64,000 nt of DNA from an uncultured Gammaproteobacteria bacterium (GCA_913031395.1 CAJWDT010000001.1:49776-113775); one strand, 5' to 3'; shown: positions 37,979 to 49,669, numbered from the stretch's first letter. The notes: generated by a model not told the origin, from the letters alone. A program made the numbers and translations.

Positions 37979-38602
37979 ATGGAACTAGAAGTATTAAACC
38001 AAAACGGTACAGGAGAATCTAAAGTTTCCTTAGCTGATGCTGTCTTCAACCAAGACTTCAATCAAGATCTAGTTCATCAGCTTGTTACTACGTATATTCA
38101 CAATAGCCACCAAGGCACTAAAGGCCAAAAGAATCGCTCTGCCGTAAGAGGTGGGGGCCGAAAACCTTGGAAGCAAAAAGGAACGGGAAGAGCAAGAGCT
38201 GGAACTATCAGGTCACCCATATGGAGGGGAGGTGGTATGACCTTTGCTCATAAATTTCAAGATGTTAAGCCAAAAAAAATAAACAAAAAGATGTATAGAT
38301 CTGCCATGAGATCTATTTGGTCTAAAGTAGCAGAAGATAATAAATTGGTTGCTGTTAATGAATTAAATATAGATGAGCCGGCTAAATCATCTCAAGTAAA
38401 AACTATTCTCTCAAATCTAGGAGTAAATAGTGCTCTCATAGTTCTCTCGAATAGTAACGAAAACCTTATAAAAGCCTCTAAGAATTTAACAGAATGTAAG
38501 GTTCAGTCCATAAATTCAATTGATCCTTCTGCCTTGATAAAAGCTGAAAAGGTAATAGTTACGTCAGAAACCTTAGAGAAAATAACTGAGGTACTTTCAT
38601 AA
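37979..38602 (+). CDS. rplD: 50S ribosomal protein L4
   Basis: The 207-residue protein has the long tunnel loop with GGGRKPWKQKGTGRARAGT and the globular C-terminal domain. L4 lines the exit tunnel; in E. coli it also represses the S10 operon through the leader, as could happen here. Its stop overlaps the rplW start (TAATG). Confidence 0.98.
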   Translation: MELEVLNQNGTGESKVSLADAVFNQDFNQDLVHQLVTTYIHNSHQGTKGQKNRSAVRGGGRKPWKQKGTGRARAGTIRSPIWRGGGMTFAHKFQDVKPKKINKKMYRSAMRSIWSKVAEDNKLVAVNELNIDEPAKSSQVKTILSNLGVNSALIVLSNSNENLIKASKNLTECKVQSINSIDPSALIKAEKVIVTSETLEKITEVLS

Positions 38603-38892
38603 TGAAAACTGAACTTTATAAGGTTATAAAATCGCCTTACCTAACAGAAAAAGTTTCTTCCTTGATGGGTGAAGCAAACCAATATGCCTTCAAAGTAGAT
38701 ATCAATGCTACCAAACTCCAAGTTAAGAAAGCTGTAGAGGGCTACTTTTCTGTAAATGTAGAAAATGTGAATATTATAAAGGTTAAAGGTAAGACAAAAA
38801 GATCAAGATATAGGATTAGAAAAAAATCAGATTGGAAAAAGGCTTATGTGAAGTTAGCCGATGGTCAATCTATTGAGGTTACTTCAGAATAA
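38602..38892 (+). CDS. rplW: 50S ribosomal protein L23
   Basis: The 96-residue protein shows the L23 pattern [15 protein letters not shown] and [20 protein letters not shown]. It sits at the tunnel exit and docks trigger factor and SRP. It overlaps rplD and rplB by one base each. Confidence 0.97.
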   Translation: MKTELYKVIKSPYLTEKVSSLMGEANQYAFKVDINATKLQVKKAVEGYFSVNVENVNIIKVKGKTKRSRYRIRKKSDWKKAYVKLADGQSIEVTSE

Positions 38893-39722
38893 TGGCTACA
38901 CAAATAAAAAAATCTAAGCCTACTTCTCCTGGAAGAAGATTTAGATCTTGGGTTTCTAGAGATAATCTTCATAAAGGTGAGCCTCATGCTCCACTTTTGG
39001 AAGCAAAAAAACAAAATTCAGGTAGAAATAATCAAGGCAGAATAACTACGCGTCATAGGGGTGGCGGACACAAGAAACATTATAGGATTATTGATTTCAA
39101 GAGACTAAAGGATGGTATACCCGCTAAAGTCGAAACTTTAGAGTATGACCCTAATAGATCTGCAAATATCGCTCTATTACTATATGCAGATGGTGAAAGA
39201 ACTTACATAATTGCTCCTGATGGACTCGAGGTAGGTTCAACAGTCCTTTCTGGAAAAGATGCACCTATTTCTTCAGGAAATTCTATGTCACTTCAAGATA
39301 TGCCTCTTGGAACAGTTGTTCACTGTATAGAATTATTCCCTGGAAAAGGTGCTCAAATGGCAAGAAGTGCTGGAGCTTCAGCTCAGATACTAGCCATTGA
39401 AGGGAGGTACGCAACGCTTAGACTAAGAAGTGGAGAAGTTAGAAGGGTTCTTTCCGAATGCAGAGCTACTATAGGCAGCGTATCAAACTCAGAACATTCT
39501 TTAAGGTCCATAGGAAAAGCTGGTGCTAAGAGGTGGTTGGGTATACGTCCAACGGTTAGAGGGGTTGCGATGAACCCGGTTGATCACCCTCATGGTGGCG
39601 GGGAAGGTAAGACCTCAGGAGGAAGACATCCGGTTACTCCTTGGGGAGTTCCAACAAAAGGATATAAGACACGTAAGAAAAACAAACCAAGCAATCGAAT
39701 GATTGTCAGAAGAAGAAATTAA
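38892..39722 (+). CDS. rplB: 50S ribosomal protein L2
   Basis: The 276-residue protein has the conserved [20 protein letters not shown] loop with the histidine near the peptidyl-transferase centre, and the basic tail [18 protein letters not shown]. It links the two subunits and is the most conserved large-subunit protein. Confidence 0.98.
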   Translation: MATQIKKSKPTSPGRRFRSWVSRDNLHKGEPHAPLLEAKKQNSGRNNQGRITTRHRGGGHKKHYRIIDFKRLKDGIPAKVETLEYDPNRSANIALLLYADGERTYIIAPDGLEVGSTVLSGKDAPISSGNSMSLQDMPLGTVVHCIELFPGKGAQMARSAGASAQILAIEGRYATLRLRSGEVRRVLSECRATIGSVSNSEHSLRSIGKAGAKRWLGIRPTVRGVAMNPVDHPHGGGEGKTSGGRHPVTPWGVPTKGYKTRKKNKPSNRMIVRRRN

Positions 39723-39724
39723 AA

Positions 39725-39991
39725 ATGCCTAGATCATTAAAAAAAGGACCATTTATAGACTTACATTTACAGAAAAAAGTCGATAAAGCTATTGCTACTA
39801 ATGATAAAAAACCAATAAAAACCTGGTCAAGAAGATCTATGGTGACGCCTGATATGGTCGGTTTAAATATCGCTGTACACAATGGAAGACAGCATGTGCC
39901 TATTTTTATACAAGAAGACATGGTAGGCCACAAACTAGGTGAGTTTGTATTAACTAGAACATTTAAAATGCACTCTGGAGATAGGAAGTAA
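39725..39991 (+). CDS. rpsS: 30S ribosomal protein S19
   Basis: The 88-residue protein starts [14 protein letters not shown] and has [27 protein letters not shown] and the [10 protein letters not shown] end motif. It sits in the 30S head near the A-site tRNA. Gaps to rplB and rplV are 2-3 bp. Confidence 0.98.
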   Translation: MPRSLKKGPFIDLHLQKKVDKAIATNDKKPIKTWSRRSMVTPDMVGLNIAVHNGRQHVPIFIQEDMVGHKLGEFVLTRTFKMHSGDRK

Positions 39992-39994
39992 GAG

Positions 39995-40336
39995 ATGAGC
40001 CAAGCAACTGCAAAACTTAGAAGTGCTCGCGTATCTAGTCAAAAGGCTAGACTAGTAGCCAATCAAATAAGAGGAAAGCATATAGAAGAAGCTCTTGGTA
40101 TTCTTTCTTTTGCACCACAAAAATCTGCTCATATCATAAAAAAAATCCTTGAGTCTGCCATAGCTAATGCAGAACATAATCAAGGGTTGGACATTGATTC
40201 ATTATTCGTATCAACGATATACGTAGATGAGAGCTTTACATTGAAAAGAGTAAGAGCAAGAGCTCGAGGAAGAGCGGATAGATTTTTTAAAAGAAGCTGC
40301 AATATCGCATTAACGCTAGAGGAAAAAGGAAAGTAA
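39995..40336 (+). CDS. rplV: 50S ribosomal protein L22
   Basis: The 113-residue protein has the [21 protein letters not shown] start and the tunnel hairpin [22 protein letters not shown]. The beta hairpin lines the exit tunnel near the macrolide site; no insertion is seen. One-base overlap with rpsC. Confidence 0.98.
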   Translation: MSQATAKLRSARVSSQKARLVANQIRGKHIEEALGILSFAPQKSAHIIKKILESAIANAEHNQGLDIDSLFVSTIYVDESFTLKRVRARARGRADRFFKRSCNIALTLEEKGK

Positions 40337-40986
40337 TGGGACAAAAGGTACACCCAATAGGTTTTAGATTAGGAATTACTACTCAACATACTTCTAATTG
40401 GTATGCTGAAAAGTCGGAATATACTGAAAATCTACTTAAGGATATAGAAGTTAGAGAGCATCTAACGCAAAAGCTATCTCATGCTTCAGTTAGCAGAATA
40501 GACATAGAAAGAACTGCTGATAATGCGCGGGTACTCATTCATACAGCTAGGCCTGGTATTGTTATAGGAAAAAAAGGCGAAGATATTGATAAAATGAGAG
40601 AGGATATTACTAAAAGAATGGGAATCCCTGTAACTCTTAGTATCCAAGAAATAAGAAAGCCAGATTTAGACGCTAAACTCTTGGCTGAAAGTGTTGCTCA
40701 ACAACTCGAAAGACGTGTTATGTTCAGGAGAGCAATGAAAAGAGCTGTCCAGAATGCCATGAGACAAGGTGCAGAGGGTGTAAAAATAAGAGTTGCTGGA
40801 AGACTTGGAGGCGCTGAGATCGCTAGAGCCGAAATTCAAAAAGAAGGCAGAGTTCCTCTACACACCCTTAGGGCTGACGTAGATTATGGTTTAGCTGAAG
40901 CTAATACAACTTATGGTGTAATTGGTGTGAAGGCTTGGGTTTTCAGAGGCGAAGTTTTAGATAATCAAAATAAAGACTCAGACTAA
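40336..40986 (+). CDS. rpsC: 30S ribosomal protein S3
   Basis: The 216-residue protein begins [13 protein letters not shown], has the KH-domain loop [15 protein letters not shown] and the C-terminal [10 protein letters not shown] region of the mRNA-entry helicase face. It is slightly shorter than the E. coli protein at the C-terminus. Confidence 0.98.
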   Translation: MGQKVHPIGFRLGITTQHTSNWYAEKSEYTENLLKDIEVREHLTQKLSHASVSRIDIERTADNARVLIHTARPGIVIGKKGEDIDKMREDITKRMGIPVTLSIQEIRKPDLDAKLLAESVAQQLERRVMFRRAMKRAVQNAMRQGAEGVKIRVAGRLGGAEIARAEIQKEGRVPLHTLRADVDYGLAEANTTYGVIGVKAWVFRGEVLDNQNKDSD

Positions 40987-40997
40987 AAGGCAAAAAA

Positions 40998-41405
40998 ATG
41001 TTTCAACCAAAAAGAACTAAATACAGAAAGCAGCAAAAAGGTAGAAATACTGGAAATGCTCAAAGAGGCGCTACACTCAGCTTTGGTACTTTTGGACTTA
41101 AAGCTACTCAAAGAGGGCAGCTTACTTCAAGACAAATTGAGGCGGCCAGAAGGGCAATGACTCGTCATGTAAAAAGAGGAGCTAAAATTTGGATAAGAGT
41201 TTTTCCAGACAAGCCTATTACAAAAAAGCCTCTTGAGGTTAGACAAGGTAAAGGAAAAGGTAATGTTGAATATTGGGTTTGTCCAATAAAGCCTGGAAAG
41301 ATTTTATATGAAATGGAAGGTGTAGATGAAGAGCTAGCGAAGGAAGCATTCGCACTCGCATCAGCAAAAATGCCAATTGCTACAACTTTTATCAGGAGAG
41401 TCTAA
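40998..41405 (+). CDS. rplP: 50S ribosomal protein L16
   Basis: The 135-residue protein starts [15 protein letters not shown] and includes [31 protein letters not shown], with the arginine hydroxylated by YcfD in E. coli lying in GRNTG/ARRAM-flanking region. It binds A-site tRNA. One-base overlap with rpmC. Confidence 0.97.
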   Translation: MFQPKRTKYRKQQKGRNTGNAQRGATLSFGTFGLKATQRGQLTSRQIEAARRAMTRHVKRGAKIWIRVFPDKPITKKPLEVRQGKGKGNVEYWVCPIKPGKILYEMEGVDEELAKEAFALASAKMPIATTFIRRV

Positions 41406-41620
41406 TGGCAAAAGAAAGTTTTCTAGATAAATTAAGAAATAAATCAACTGATGTACTAGATGAAGAAGGCAAACTCAGAAAAGAGCTTATGGAACTTAAA
41501 ATTAAGCATTCATCAGGCCAATTAAAAGAAACTCATAAAATTAGAGAGATTAGAAGGTCTATTGCTCAATTAAAGACTCTAAACAAAGAACAAAAATTAC
41601 AAGAAAAGAATGACGGATAA
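41405..41620 (+). CDS. rpmC: 50S ribosomal protein L29
   Basis: The 71-residue all-helical protein has the L29 pattern [35 protein letters not shown]. It lies beside L23 at the tunnel exit. Its end overlaps rpsQ by 11 bases, longer than the other overlaps in this operon. Confidence 0.95.
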   Translation: MAKESFLDKLRNKSTDVLDEEGKLRKELMELKIKHSSGQLKETHKIREIRRSIAQLKTLNKEQKLQEKNDG

Positions 41621-41870
41621 AAGAACAAGAACCGAAACTGGAAGAGTCATAAGCTCTTCAAGGGATAAAACTATAACAGTGCTTGTCGAAAGAAAAGTTA
41701 AGCATCCTCTATATAAAAAGATAATGAGAAGATCAACGAAACTTCAAGCACATGATCAAGATAATGCATGTAACTCAGGAGATCTTGTAACAATCCAAGA
41801 ATGCAAACCTATTTCGAAAACAAAATCTTGGAATCTCCTCAAGGTAGAAGAAAAAACTAAAGAAATATAA
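41610..41870 (+). CDS. rpsQ: 30S ribosomal protein S17
   Basis: The 86-residue OB-fold protein has [28 protein letters not shown] and the end motif [14 protein letters not shown]. It binds 16S rRNA early in assembly. Its ATG lies inside the last codons of rpmC. Confidence 0.97.
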   Translation: MTDKRTRTETGRVISSSRDKTITVLVERKVKHPLYKKIMRRSTKLQAHDQDNACNSGDLVTIQECKPISKTKSWNLLKVEEKTKEI

Positions 41871-41877
41871 TTTTAAG

Positions 41878-42246
41878 ATGATACAAGAATTAAGTTATTT
41901 AGAAGTCGCAGACAATAGTGGTGCAAGAAAACTTATGTGTATAAGGGTTCTTGGAGGATCTAAGAAAAAATTTGCTAGAGTTGGTGATGTAATTAAAGTT
42001 TCTGTTAAAGAAGCTATACCAACCGGTAAAGTTAAAAAAGGTGAAGTAGTCGATGCGGTGATAGTTAGAACTAAAAATAAACTTCGAAGATCAGACGGCT
42101 CAGCGATAAGATTTGATGATAACGCGGCAGTTCTTATAAATGCTCAAAAGCAACCAATAGGAACTAGAGTATTCGGTCCTGTTTCAAGAGAATTGAGAAG
42201 TGAAGAATTCATGAGAATTGTTTCTCTTGCTCCGGAGGTTCTATAA
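41878..42246 (+). CDS. rplN: 50S ribosomal protein L14
   Basis: The 122-residue protein starts [22 protein letters not shown] and contains [26 protein letters not shown]. It bridges to the 30S subunit. It opens the spc part of the cluster with only 7 bp after rpsQ, so there is no separate promoter visible. Confidence 0.98.
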   Translation: MIQELSYLEVADNSGARKLMCIRVLGGSKKKFARVGDVIKVSVKEAIPTGKVKKGEVVDAVIVRTKNKLRRSDGSAIRFDDNAAVLINAQKQPIGTRVFGPVSRELRSEEFMRIVSLAPEVL

Positions 42247-42248
42247 AA

Positions 42249-42560
42249 ATGAAAAAGATTAAGACGGGTGATCAAGTGATAGTAATTGCTGGAAAAGATA
42301 AAGGAAAGCAAGGCTCCATTACCAAAATACTTAACAATGGAAGATGTTATGTGTCCGGCGTACAGATGGTCAAAAGGCATACGAAACCAAACCCTAATGC
42401 AGGCATCGCGGGCGGTGTTGTTGAAAAAGAATCAACAATAAATATTTCAAATATTTCTATTTTTAATCCTTCAACAAAAAAGGCAGATAAAGTGCAGATT
42501 AAATCTTTAGAAGATGGTTCAAAAGTTAGAGTATTTAAATCTTCAGGAAAGGAGATATAA
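42249..42560 (+). CDS. rplX: 50S ribosomal protein L24
   Basis: The 103-residue KOW protein starts [22 protein letters not shown] and includes the [20 protein letters not shown] motif. It starts large-subunit assembly. Two bases separate it from the genes on each side. Confidence 0.97.
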   Translation: MKKIKTGDQVIVIAGKDKGKQGSITKILNNGRCYVSGVQMVKRHTKPNPNAGIAGGVVEKESTINISNISIFNPSTKKADKVQIKSLEDGSKVRVFKSSGKEI

Positions 42561-42562
42561 CA

Positions 42563-43102
42563 ATGATTCCACTAAAAGATCATTACAAGTCTAATGTGAT
42601 ACAAGAACTTAAAGATTCATTAAATCTTGATTCTATTATGGCAGTGCCAAAGGTTACCAAAGTTACCTTGAATATGGGTGTGGGAGAGGCTATGAATGAT
42701 AAAAAGCTTCTTGAAAAGGCTGTTGAAGATATGACTTTAATAGCAGGACAAAAACCTCTCATCACTAAAGCAAGAAAGTCTGTAGCTAATTTTAAGATAA
42801 GAGATGGAATGCCAATCGGCTGCAAGGTCACTTTGAGAGGAGATAGGATGTATGATTTTCTTCAAAGATTAATTGGAATAGCTATACCTAGAGAGAGAGA
42901 TTTTAGAGGGCTTGAAACTAAATCTTTTGATGGTAGAGGTAACTATTCCATGGGAATCAAAGAACACATAATTTTTCCTGAAATAGATTACGACAAGGTA
43001 GATAAAATTAGAGGGATGGATATTTGTATATCCACTTCAGCTGCAGATGATAAATCAGGAGAAGCTCTACTCAGGGCTTTAAAGTTCCCATTTAAGACTT
43101 AA
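42563..43102 (+). CDS. rplE: 50S ribosomal protein L5
   Basis: The 179-residue protein has [38 protein letters not shown] and [20 protein letters not shown]. It binds 5S rRNA and the P-site tRNA. A GGAG site precedes its ATG. Confidence 0.98.
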   Translation: MIPLKDHYKSNVIQELKDSLNLDSIMAVPKVTKVTLNMGVGEAMNDKKLLEKAVEDMTLIAGQKPLITKARKSVANFKIRDGMPIGCKVTLRGDRMYDFLQRLIGIAIPRERDFRGLETKSFDGRGNYSMGIKEHIIFPEIDYDKVDKIRGMDICISTSAADDKSGEALLRALKFPFKT

Positions 43103-43112
43103 AGGAAAAGAC

Positions 43113-43418
43113 ATGGCCAAAACATCAATGAAAGCAAGAGAAGAAAAAAGACGTAAGACTGTTCTTAGGTTTGCCGCGAAGAGAGCAGAGCTTAAAGAAA
43201 TTATCAGAAGTCCTAAGTTTTCTGAAGAAGAAAAAGAAATAGCACAAATGAAGTTACAAAAACTTCCAAGAGATGCAAGTCCTATAAGAATGCAAAGAAG
43301 ATGTGCCATAACTGGAAGACCTCACGCTGTATATCGCAAGTTTGGTTTAGCAAGAAATAAGTTAAGAGAACTGGCTATGAAAGGTGATATACCTGGATTA
43401 GTAAAATCAAGTTGGTAA
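43113..43418 (+). CDS. rpsN: 30S ribosomal protein S14 (zinc-free form)
   Basis: The 101-residue protein is the long form without the CxxC zinc pairs; only one Cys is present ([26 protein letters not shown]). This makes it independent of zinc, unlike rpmJ later in the operon. It sits in the 30S head. Confidence 0.97.
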   Translation: MAKTSMKAREEKRRKTVLRFAAKRAELKEIIRSPKFSEEEKEIAQMKLQKLPRDASPIRMQRRCAITGRPHAVYRKFGLARNKLRELAMKGDIPGLVKSSW

Positions 43419-43425
43419 GAAATAT

Positions 43426-43818
43426 ATGAGTATTCAAGATCCTATAGCAAATCTATTTTCAAGCATTAATAATGCTCAAGCTAGAAGTAAGGAATTCGTA
43501 AAAGTTCCTTCTTCAACAAAAAAACTAGCCCTACTTTCAATGTTGAAACAAGAGGGCTATATTCAGTCTTTTAGTTCCTCTGAAGGTTCAAAACCAGAAA
43601 TAGAAATTAAACTTAAATACTTCGAAGGTGCACCTGTTATTAAGCAACTTAAAAGAATTAGTAAGCCAGGGTTAAGGCAATACTCTAACCACAAAGACTT
43701 ACCTCAGATCAATGGTGGCTTGGGAATAGCTATCATTTCTACCAGTCAAGGTCTGATGACCGATCAACAAGCTCGGGATGAGAAAGTTGGTGGGGAATTG
43801 ATTTGTTCGGTATTTTAA
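43426..43818 (+). CDS. rpsH: 30S ribosomal protein S8
   Basis: The 130-residue protein begins MSIQDPIANLFSSINNAQ and ends GLGIAIISTSQGLMTDQQARDEKVGGELICSVF. S8 binds 16S rRNA helix 21 and in E. coli represses the spc operon near rplE. Confidence 0.98.
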   Translation: MSIQDPIANLFSSINNAQARSKEFVKVPSSTKKLALLSMLKQEGYIQSFSSSEGSKPEIEIKLKYFEGAPVIKQLKRISKPGLRQYSNHKDLPQINGGLGIAIISTSQGLMTDQQARDEKVGGELICSVF

Positions 43819-43830
43819 TAAAATAAAATT

Positions 43831-44364
43831 ATGGCAAGAACATCACTAAAAGCATTAGATATTCCAGAAGGAGTAACACTAGAAAACCATCAGGGTGTTA
43901 TTACTTTTACCGGGAAATTAGGTAATTTATCTTTAGAAATTCATGAAGACGTAGATATCAATAAAGAGGATGACTCTATCAGTTTCAGTCCAAATAAAGA
44001 AACCAAAGAATCATTGGCTATCACAGGTACTATGCGAGCCCTTACTGCGAATTGCATGCAAGGAGTTGCAACGGGATTTGAAAAGAAACTTGAAATAAAT
44101 GGCGTTGGTTATCGAGCAGTCCTAGAAGGTTCATCAATCAATCTGAGTTTGGGTTTTTCACATCCTGTAAAACATGACTTGCCTGAAGGTGTAACAGCTG
44201 AACTACCTAGCAACACAGAAATTATTTTAAGATCAATGGATAAGCAACTTGTAGGACAAGTAGCAGCAGAAATAAGAGATTACAGACCACCAGAACCATA
44301 CAAAGGTAAGGGTGTTAAATACGCTGATGAAAGGATAATAAGAAAAGAATCTAAGAAAGCATAA
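43831..44364 (+). CDS. rplF: 50S ribosomal protein L6
   Basis: The 177-residue protein has two repeated domains and the C-terminal signature [20 protein letters not shown]. It lies near the sarcin-ricin loop. It starts 12 bp after rpsH. Confidence 0.98.
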   Translation: MARTSLKALDIPEGVTLENHQGVITFTGKLGNLSLEIHEDVDINKEDDSISFSPNKETKESLAITGTMRALTANCMQGVATGFEKKLEINGVGYRAVLEGSSINLSLGFSHPVKHDLPEGVTAELPSNTEIILRSMDKQLVGQVAAEIRDYRPPEPYKGKGVKYADERIIRKESKKA

Positions 44365-44369
44365 AAAAA

Positions 44370-44720
44370 ATGGCTAAAAAGAATATAAAAAGACAAAAAA
44401 GAGCACTCAAGTCTAGATCTAAAATACAGTTATCTGAGAATAACAGGCTTACTGTCTTCAGATCAAACGCTCATATTTACGCTCAAGTCTCAACTTGCGA
44501 TGGATCAAATATTATTGCAAGTGCATCGACCACAGAAGGATCTCTTAAATCTGCAAATAATGGAAATACAGAGGCAGCATCTAAAGTTGGAAAACTGATA
44601 GCAGAAAGAGCTTTAGAAAAAGGTATAGAAAAAGTTGCGTTTGATAGATCTGGTTATAAGTTTCACGGAAGGGTAAAGGCTCTTGCTGAGGCAGCTCGCG
44701 AAGCTGGTCTCTCATTTTAG
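44370..44720 (+). CDS. rplR: 50S ribosomal protein L18
   Basis: The 116-residue protein has [57 protein letters not shown]. It binds 5S rRNA with L5. Confidence 0.97.
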   Translation: MAKKNIKRQKRALKSRSKIQLSENNRLTVFRSNAHIYAQVSTCDGSNIIASASTTEGSLKSANNGNTEAASKVGKLIAERALEKGIEKVAFDRSGYKFHGRVKALAEAAREAGLSF

Positions 44721-44728
44721 GAAAAAAT

Positions 44729-45223
44729 ATGGAAAATAAAGCTGTAACTGAAAATCTTGGCTCTGAAGTATTAGAAGAAAAGTTAGTACAGGTTAATAGG
44801 GTCGCCAAAGTTGTTAAAGGAGGTAGAATCTTTGGATTTACCGCTGTAACTGTAGTCGGTGATGGAAATGGAAAAATTGGATTTGGAAGAGGCAAAGCAA
44901 GAGAAGTTCCTATTGCGATTCAAAAAGCTTTGGATCATGCCAGAAGAAATATGGTCAGCATAGAATTGAAAGGTAACACTATCCAATATCCTATCAAAAC
45001 AAAATATGGTGCATCGGTTGTATTTATGAAACCAGCTGCACCAGGTACAGGCATTATTGCTGGTGGTGCTATGAGGGCGGTACTAGAATTAGCAGGAGTA
45101 AAGGATGTATTGGCGAAATGTTATGGCTCAACAACACCTGTAAATGTAGTTAGAGCTACTCTGAAAGCCTTAGAGGAAATGGAATCTCCTGCAAGAGTTG
45201 CGAAGAGATTGGGTAGAGGTTAA
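44729..45223 (+). CDS. rpsE: 30S ribosomal protein S5
   Basis: The 164-residue protein has [32 protein letters not shown] and the spectinomycin loop region near KVVKGGR. It takes part in mRNA entry and decoding fidelity. No resistance-type change is obvious. Confidence 0.98.
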   Translation: MENKAVTENLGSEVLEEKLVQVNRVAKVVKGGRIFGFTAVTVVGDGNGKIGFGRGKAREVPIAIQKALDHARRNMVSIELKGNTIQYPIKTKYGASVVFMKPAAPGTGIIAGGAMRAVLELAGVKDVLAKCYGSTTPVNVVRATLKALEEMESPARVAKRLGRG

Positions 45224-45225
45224 AG

Positions 45226-45405
45226 ATGACAGATAAAGAAGTTACAGTAAAGCTTACAAAAAGCTTAATAGGTTCGAAAGACTTTCAAAAGAATTCTGTT
45301 CGCGGACTTGGTTTATTTAAATTAGGACAAACTGTGTCCGTTAAAGATACTCCTGAAAATAGAGGAATGATTAATAAAGCTATACATTTACTCGAAGTAA
45401 ATTAA
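45226..45405 (+). CDS. rpmD: 50S ribosomal protein L30
   Basis: This 59-codon frame starts MTDKEVTVKLTKSLIGSKDF and includes SVRGLGLFKLGQTV and NRGMINKAIHLLEV, the L30 pattern. It lies in the standard place between rpsE (2 bp) and rplO (10 bp). It is short enough to be missed by length cut-offs. Confidence 0.96.
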   Translation: MTDKEVTVKLTKSLIGSKDFQKNSVRGLGLFKLGQTVSVKDTPENRGMINKAIHLLEVN

Positions 45406-45415
45406 AGGTACGAAA

Positions 45416-45850
45416 ATGAAACTTAATGAATTAAAGCCAAACCCTAAAAGAGTTAAAGAAAGTAAGCGCATTGGAAGAGGAACAGGTAGTGGCTCAGGAA
45501 AAACAAGTGGAAAAGGACATAAAGGTCTTAAGTCTCGCTCAGGGGGTAGAGTTCGAATAGGTTTTGAGGGTGGTCAGATGCCACTCCAAAAAAGAGTCCC
45601 TAAATTTGGTTTTTCATCTAGAAAGAATAGAAATACACAACAGCTAAGGTTGAGTACTTTAGTCACATCAGGCCTTACAGAAGTCACTATTGATAGCCTA
45701 GTCGAAAAAGACTTAATAAGAAATTCAACTAAAAAGGTAAAAGTCTTCCTTGATACAGATGACTGCTCAAAAATGAATCTTAAAGGTATCAACACCACAG
45801 CATCTGTAAAAAAACTAATTGAAGAAGCTGGAGGAACAGTAGAAGCTTAA
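45416..45850 (+). CDS. rplO: 50S ribosomal protein L15
   Basis: The 144-residue protein begins [20 protein letters not shown] and has [22 protein letters not shown] plus [19 protein letters not shown] late assembly protein in the 50S. secY starts 1 bp after its stop. Confidence 0.97.
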   Translation: MKLNELKPNPKRVKESKRIGRGTGSGSGKTSGKGHKGLKSRSGGRVRIGFEGGQMPLQKRVPKFGFSSRKNRNTQQLRLSTLVTSGLTEVTIDSLVEKDLIRNSTKKVKVFLDTDDCSKMNLKGINTTASVKKLIEEAGGTVEA

Positions 45851-45851
45851 T

Positions 45852-47186
45852 ATGTCAGTTAACCCATCAGTCTTAGGTCAAAACAAAGGTCTTTCCGAAT
45901 TGTGGAAGAGGCTTCGTTTTGTTTTTATGGCTGTTGTTATATATAGAATAGGAACTCACATACCTATTCCTGGGATAGATCCAGATAAGTTAGCTAATAT
46001 ATTTCAACAAAATCAAGGTACTTTACTAGACTTATTCAATATGTTTTCGGGCGGAGCGCTTGAAAGAATGAGCATAATGGCACTAAATATAATGCCTTAT
46101 ATCACAGCATCTATCATCATGAGCCTTATGGAAGGTACCACGCCTTCACTTAAGAAAAGATTTAGAGAAGAAGGCGAAGAAGGTAGAAGATTAAGAACCT
46201 CATATGTTCGTTACGGAACAGTCTTTTTGGCTCTTATTCAAGCAAGTGGACTCGCCCTAGGTTTGCAAAACCAAGGACTAGCTCTAGAGCCAGGTCTTAT
46301 GTTTCAAGTTATAGCAGTCACTTCACTGGTATCGGGAACGGTCTTCTTAATGTGGTTAGGGGAATTAGTTACTGAAAAAGGCATTGGAAATGGAATCTCA
46401 ATTATAATTTTCTCTAGTATTGTTGCTGGATTACCTAGAGCTGTGGGTCAGGCTTTTGAAGGTGCGAGACAAGGTGATATCAATCTTATTATGCTTTTAT
46501 CTATCGCACTAGTTGCCATTGCAGCTATTGCTTTCATTGTATGGATTGAAAGAGGCCAAAGAAGAATAACTGTTAACTATGCCAAGAGACAACAAGGTAG
46601 AAAGATGGTTCAAGGACAAGCTTCTTATCTCCCAATGAAAATTAATCAAGCTGGTGTTATACCAGCTATTTTTGCTAGTAGCTTGCTCTTATTCCCCGCT
46701 TCGGCATCAACTTGGTTTGGCCAAGGTGAGGGTTTCGAATGGTTGCAAGAAATAGCTTTAGCTTTAGGTCCGGGACAACCTTTGTATGTAATTTTATTTT
46801 CGGCCTTAATAGCTTTTTTCTGTTTTTTCTATACAGCTTTGCAATTTGATCCGAAAGAAATTTCAGAGAACCTAAGACGTTCTGGAGCCTATATGCCCGG
46901 TATTAGACCCGGAGATCAAACTGCAGATTATATAGATGGTGTGATGACTCGTTTAACAGTTTGGGGGTCAGGATATCTTATTTTGGTTTGTCTTATGCCT
47001 CAATTTTTGATCGTTTCAGCAAATGTGCCTTTTTATCTAGGAGGTACATCATTACTTATTGCTGTAGTAGTAGTCATGGATTTTATGGCACAAGTTCAGT
47101 CACATTTAATGTCTCATCAGTATGAGTCCCTTCTTAAGAAAGCTAATTTAAAAGGATATGGTGGAAACCCATTAGGGGGTAGATAA
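45852..47186 (+). CDS. secY: Preprotein translocase subunit SecY
   Basis: The 444-residue protein has ten membrane helices, the plug region, [22 protein letters not shown] at the start and GGNPLGGR at the end. SecYEG is the inner-membrane protein channel. It is in its usual spc-operon position before rpmJ. Confidence 0.99.
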   Translation: MSVNPSVLGQNKGLSELWKRLRFVFMAVVIYRIGTHIPIPGIDPDKLANIFQQNQGTLLDLFNMFSGGALERMSIMALNIMPYITASIIMSLMEGTTPSLKKRFREEGEEGRRLRTSYVRYGTVFLALIQASGLALGLQNQGLALEPGLMFQVIAVTSLVSGTVFLMWLGELVTEKGIGNGISIIIFSSIVAGLPRAVGQAFEGARQGDINLIMLLSIALVAIAAIAFIVWIERGQRRITVNYAKRQQGRKMVQGQASYLPMKINQAGVIPAIFASSLLLFPASASTWFGQGEGFEWLQEIALALGPGQPLYVILFSALIAFFCFFYTALQFDPKEISENLRRSGAYMPGIRPGDQTADYIDGVMTRLTVWGSGYLILVCLMPQFLIVSANVPFYLGGTSLLIAVVVVMDFMAQVQSHLMSHQYESLLKKANLKGYGGNPLGGR

Positions 47187-47188
47187 AT

Positions 47189-47305
47189 ATGAAAGTAAGA
47201 GCATCAGTAAAAAAAATATGCAGAGATTGCAAAATAGTAAAAAGAAAAGGAACACTTTTTGTTATATGTTCAACAGAACCAAGACATAAACAAAGACAAG
47301 GTTAA
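47189..47305 (+). CDS. rpmJ: 50S ribosomal protein L36 (zinc-binding form)
   Basis: The 38-codon frame begins [20 protein letters not shown] and ends HKQRQG. It holds the zinc ligands C11, C14, C27 and H33, so it is the C+ form. It starts 2 bp after secY and precedes rpsM by 11 bp. In E. coli the same place marks the spc-alpha border. Confidence 0.97.
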   Translation: MKVRASVKKICRDCKIVKRKGTLFVICSTEPRHKQRQG

Positions 47306-47316
47306 AGGAGAAAAGA

Positions 47317-47673
47317 ATGGCTCGTGTCGCAGGTATAAATATTCCAGATAATAAACACGCAGAGATTTCATTAACATATGTTTATGGAATTGGAAAAACT
47401 AGAGCAAAGAGTATTTGCAGTTCTGTAGGGGTTGAACCTTCTACAAAAATTGCAGATTTATCTGAGGATCAGTTAGAGCTGGTAAGAGCAGAAGTTGGTA
47501 AATTCCTAGTTGAAGGTGACCTAAGAAGGGAAGTGGCTACCAATATTAAAAGATTACAAGATCTTGGAACAAATAGGGGTATTAGGCACAGAAGACATTT
47601 ACCTGTACGAGGTCAAAATACAAAAAATAACGCAAGAACAAGGAAAGGGCCTAAACGTCCAATAAGAAGATAA
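47317..47673 (+). CDS. rpsM: 30S ribosomal protein S13
   Basis: The 118-residue protein has [24 protein letters not shown] and the basic tail [21 protein letters not shown] that contacts P-site tRNA. First gene of the alpha part. A GGAG site precedes it. Confidence 0.98.
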   Translation: MARVAGINIPDNKHAEISLTYVYGIGKTRAKSICSSVGVEPSTKIADLSEDQLELVRAEVGKFLVEGDLRREVATNIKRLQDLGTNRGIRHRRHLPVRGQNTKNNARTRKGPKRPIRR

Positions 47674-47677
47674 GAAT

Positions 47678-48052
47678 ATGGCAACAAAAAAGACTACGAA
47701 AAAAAGAGTAAGCGAAGGCATAGCTCATATACACGCTTCATTTAATAATACCTTGATTAGCATAACAGACAAACAAGGCAATGCTATTGCTCAGTCAAGC
47801 TCTGGTGCTCAAGGTTTTAGAGGCTCTAGAAAAAGCACTCCTTTTGCTGCTCAAAGAGCAGCTGAAGCAGTAGGAGATAAAGTAAAGATGGTTGGTATAG
47901 AAAGCCTAGAGATTCAAGTTAGAGGACCAGGATCAGGAAGAGAATCGGCAATAAGGGGTTTAAATTCAAAAGGTTTCAAAATTACCAAAATCACTGATGT
48001 CACTCCAATACCTCATAATGGTTGCAGACCACCTAAAAGGAGAAGAGTTTAA
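47678..48052 (+). CDS. rpsK: 30S ribosomal protein S11
   Basis: The 124-residue protein has [22 protein letters not shown] and the C-terminal [20 protein letters not shown]. It lies on the 30S platform near the mRNA exit. One-base overlap with rpsD. Confidence 0.98.
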   Translation: MATKKTTKKRVSEGIAHIHASFNNTLISITDKQGNAIAQSSSGAQGFRGSRKSTPFAAQRAAEAVGDKVKMVGIESLEIQVRGPGSGRESAIRGLNSKGFKITKITDVTPIPHNGCRPPKRRRV

Positions 48053-48675
48053 TGGCTAGATATATTGGACCTAAATGCAAATTATCCAGAAGAGAAGGAA
48101 CAGATCTTCTACTTAAAAGTGGAATCAGATCTCATGATTCAAAATGTAAGTCAGAAACTGTACCTGGTCAACATGGAAGAACAAGAAGACCTAGAATTTC
48201 AGATTACGGTGTTCAGCTTAGAGAAAAGCAGAAAGTTAGAAGAATCTATGGGGTAATGGAAAAGCAGTTTAAGACTTACTATAAGCATGCTGCAAGAATG
48301 AAGGGTGTTACAGGTGATAATTTACTCCAAATGCTTGAGAGTCGATTGGATAATGTAGTTTATAGAATGGGATTTGCTTCTACACGTTCTGAAGCAAGGC
48401 AACTTGTTAGTCATAAAGCAGTTCTTGTTAATGACAAAAAAGTGAACATTCCTAGTTATAAAATAGCTCCTGGTGATATTGTTTCTTTAACTGAAGGTGC
48501 TCAAACTCAAAATAGAGTCCAACAAGCCATAGAAATAGCAAAAAATCGAGAAGAATGTGACTGGATAGACGTTAATGCTAGCAGTTATTCAGGAACTTAT
48601 AAAAATATTCCTGAAAGATCTTCCCTTGATACTGACATTAATGAGAATTTGATAATCGAGCTTTATTCAAAATAA
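48052..48675 (+). CDS. rpsD: 30S ribosomal protein S4
   Basis: The 207-residue protein starts [18 protein letters not shown] and has the S4 domain [34 protein letters not shown]. It nucleates 30S assembly and in E. coli represses the alpha operon; no clear pseudoknot leader is seen before rpsM here. Confidence 0.98.
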   Translation: MARYIGPKCKLSRREGTDLLLKSGIRSHDSKCKSETVPGQHGRTRRPRISDYGVQLREKQKVRRIYGVMEKQFKTYYKHAARMKGVTGDNLLQMLESRLDNVVYRMGFASTRSEARQLVSHKAVLVNDKKVNIPSYKIAPGDIVSLTEGAQTQNRVQQAIEIAKNREECDWIDVNASSYSGTYKNIPERSSLDTDINENLIIELYSK

Positions 48676-48688
48676 AAGAGGAAAAAAC

Positions 48689-49669
48689 ATGACAGATAAT
48701 TACGATATTATTAAAGATTTTTTAACACCAACAGAAATAGTTGTTGAAGAATCAGGTCCTACTAGATCTAAAATTGTTCTTGAACCTCTAGAGCAAGGTT
48801 TTGGTCACACTTTAGGTAATGCCCTTCGAAGAATAATATTATCTTCTATGCCTGGAACTGCTGTTTCAGAAGTAAAAATTGATGGTGTTCTTCATGAGTA
48901 CAGCACAATAGAAGGTGTGCAAGAAGATGTGATAGATATTCTATTAAACCTTAAAGATTTGTCGGTCAGATTAACAGAAGTTGAAGATGCTGAATTAACA
49001 GTTTCTAAGTCAGGAAGTGGAACTGTAACTGCTGCAGATATTAATTTATCAACAGGAGTTGAAATTATAAACCCTGACCATCACATAGCTACTCTAAATG
49101 AAGAGGGTTCCATCAATATGACAATGAGAGTAACAAGAGGAAGAGGTTTTGTGCCTGTAAGACCTCTTGATGAAGATGAAGGTCAAGAAACTGGTCTTTT
49201 AAGGCTCGATGCAACCTACTCTCCAATAAAGAGAGTTACCTATCAAGTAGACAACGCAAGGGTAGAACAAAGAACAAACCTTGATAGATTAACAGTTGAT
49301 ATTGATACTGACGGCACTTTAGAGGCTGAAGAGATCTTAAGAATATCTGCTACTATACTTCAACATCAGCTTTCTGCTTTCGCAGAACTTGGAAGACTTG
49401 AAGAGGTTATTGAAGAGAAGGAAGAAGCAAAAATCGATCCGATAATGTTGAGACCAGTTGATGAACTAGAGCTAACTGTAAGATCTGCAAATTGCTTAAA
49501 AGCTGAGAATATTCACTACATCGGTGATCTTGTTACCAGAATGGAGTCAGACTTACTTAGAACACCTAATCTTGGAAAAAAATCTCTAAATGAAATAAAA
49601 GAGGTCCTTTTATCTAGAGGATTATCTTTAGGTTTGATCCTTGATAACTGGCCCCCGGAAAATAATTAA
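48689..49669 (+). CDS. rpoA: RNA polymerase alpha subunit
   Basis: The 326-residue protein has the N-terminal assembly domain ([20 protein letters not shown]) and the C-terminal domain ([36 protein letters not shown]) that binds UP elements and activators; the R265-equivalent Arg is present in VRSANC. It sits between rpsD and rplQ as in other gammaproteobacteria. Confidence 0.99.
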   Translation: MTDNYDIIKDFLTPTEIVVEESGPTRSKIVLEPLEQGFGHTLGNALRRIILSSMPGTAVSEVKIDGVLHEYSTIEGVQEDVIDILLNLKDLSVRLTEVEDAELTVSKSGSGTVTAADINLSTGVEIINPDHHIATLNEEGSINMTMRVTRGRGFVPVRPLDEDEGQETGLLRLDATYSPIKRVTYQVDNARVEQRTNLDRLTVDIDTDGTLEAEEILRISATILQHQLSAFAELGRLEEVIEEKEEAKIDPIMLRPVDELELTVRSANCLKAENIHYIGDLVTRMESDLLRTPNLGKKSLNEIKEVLLSRGLSLGLILDNWPPENN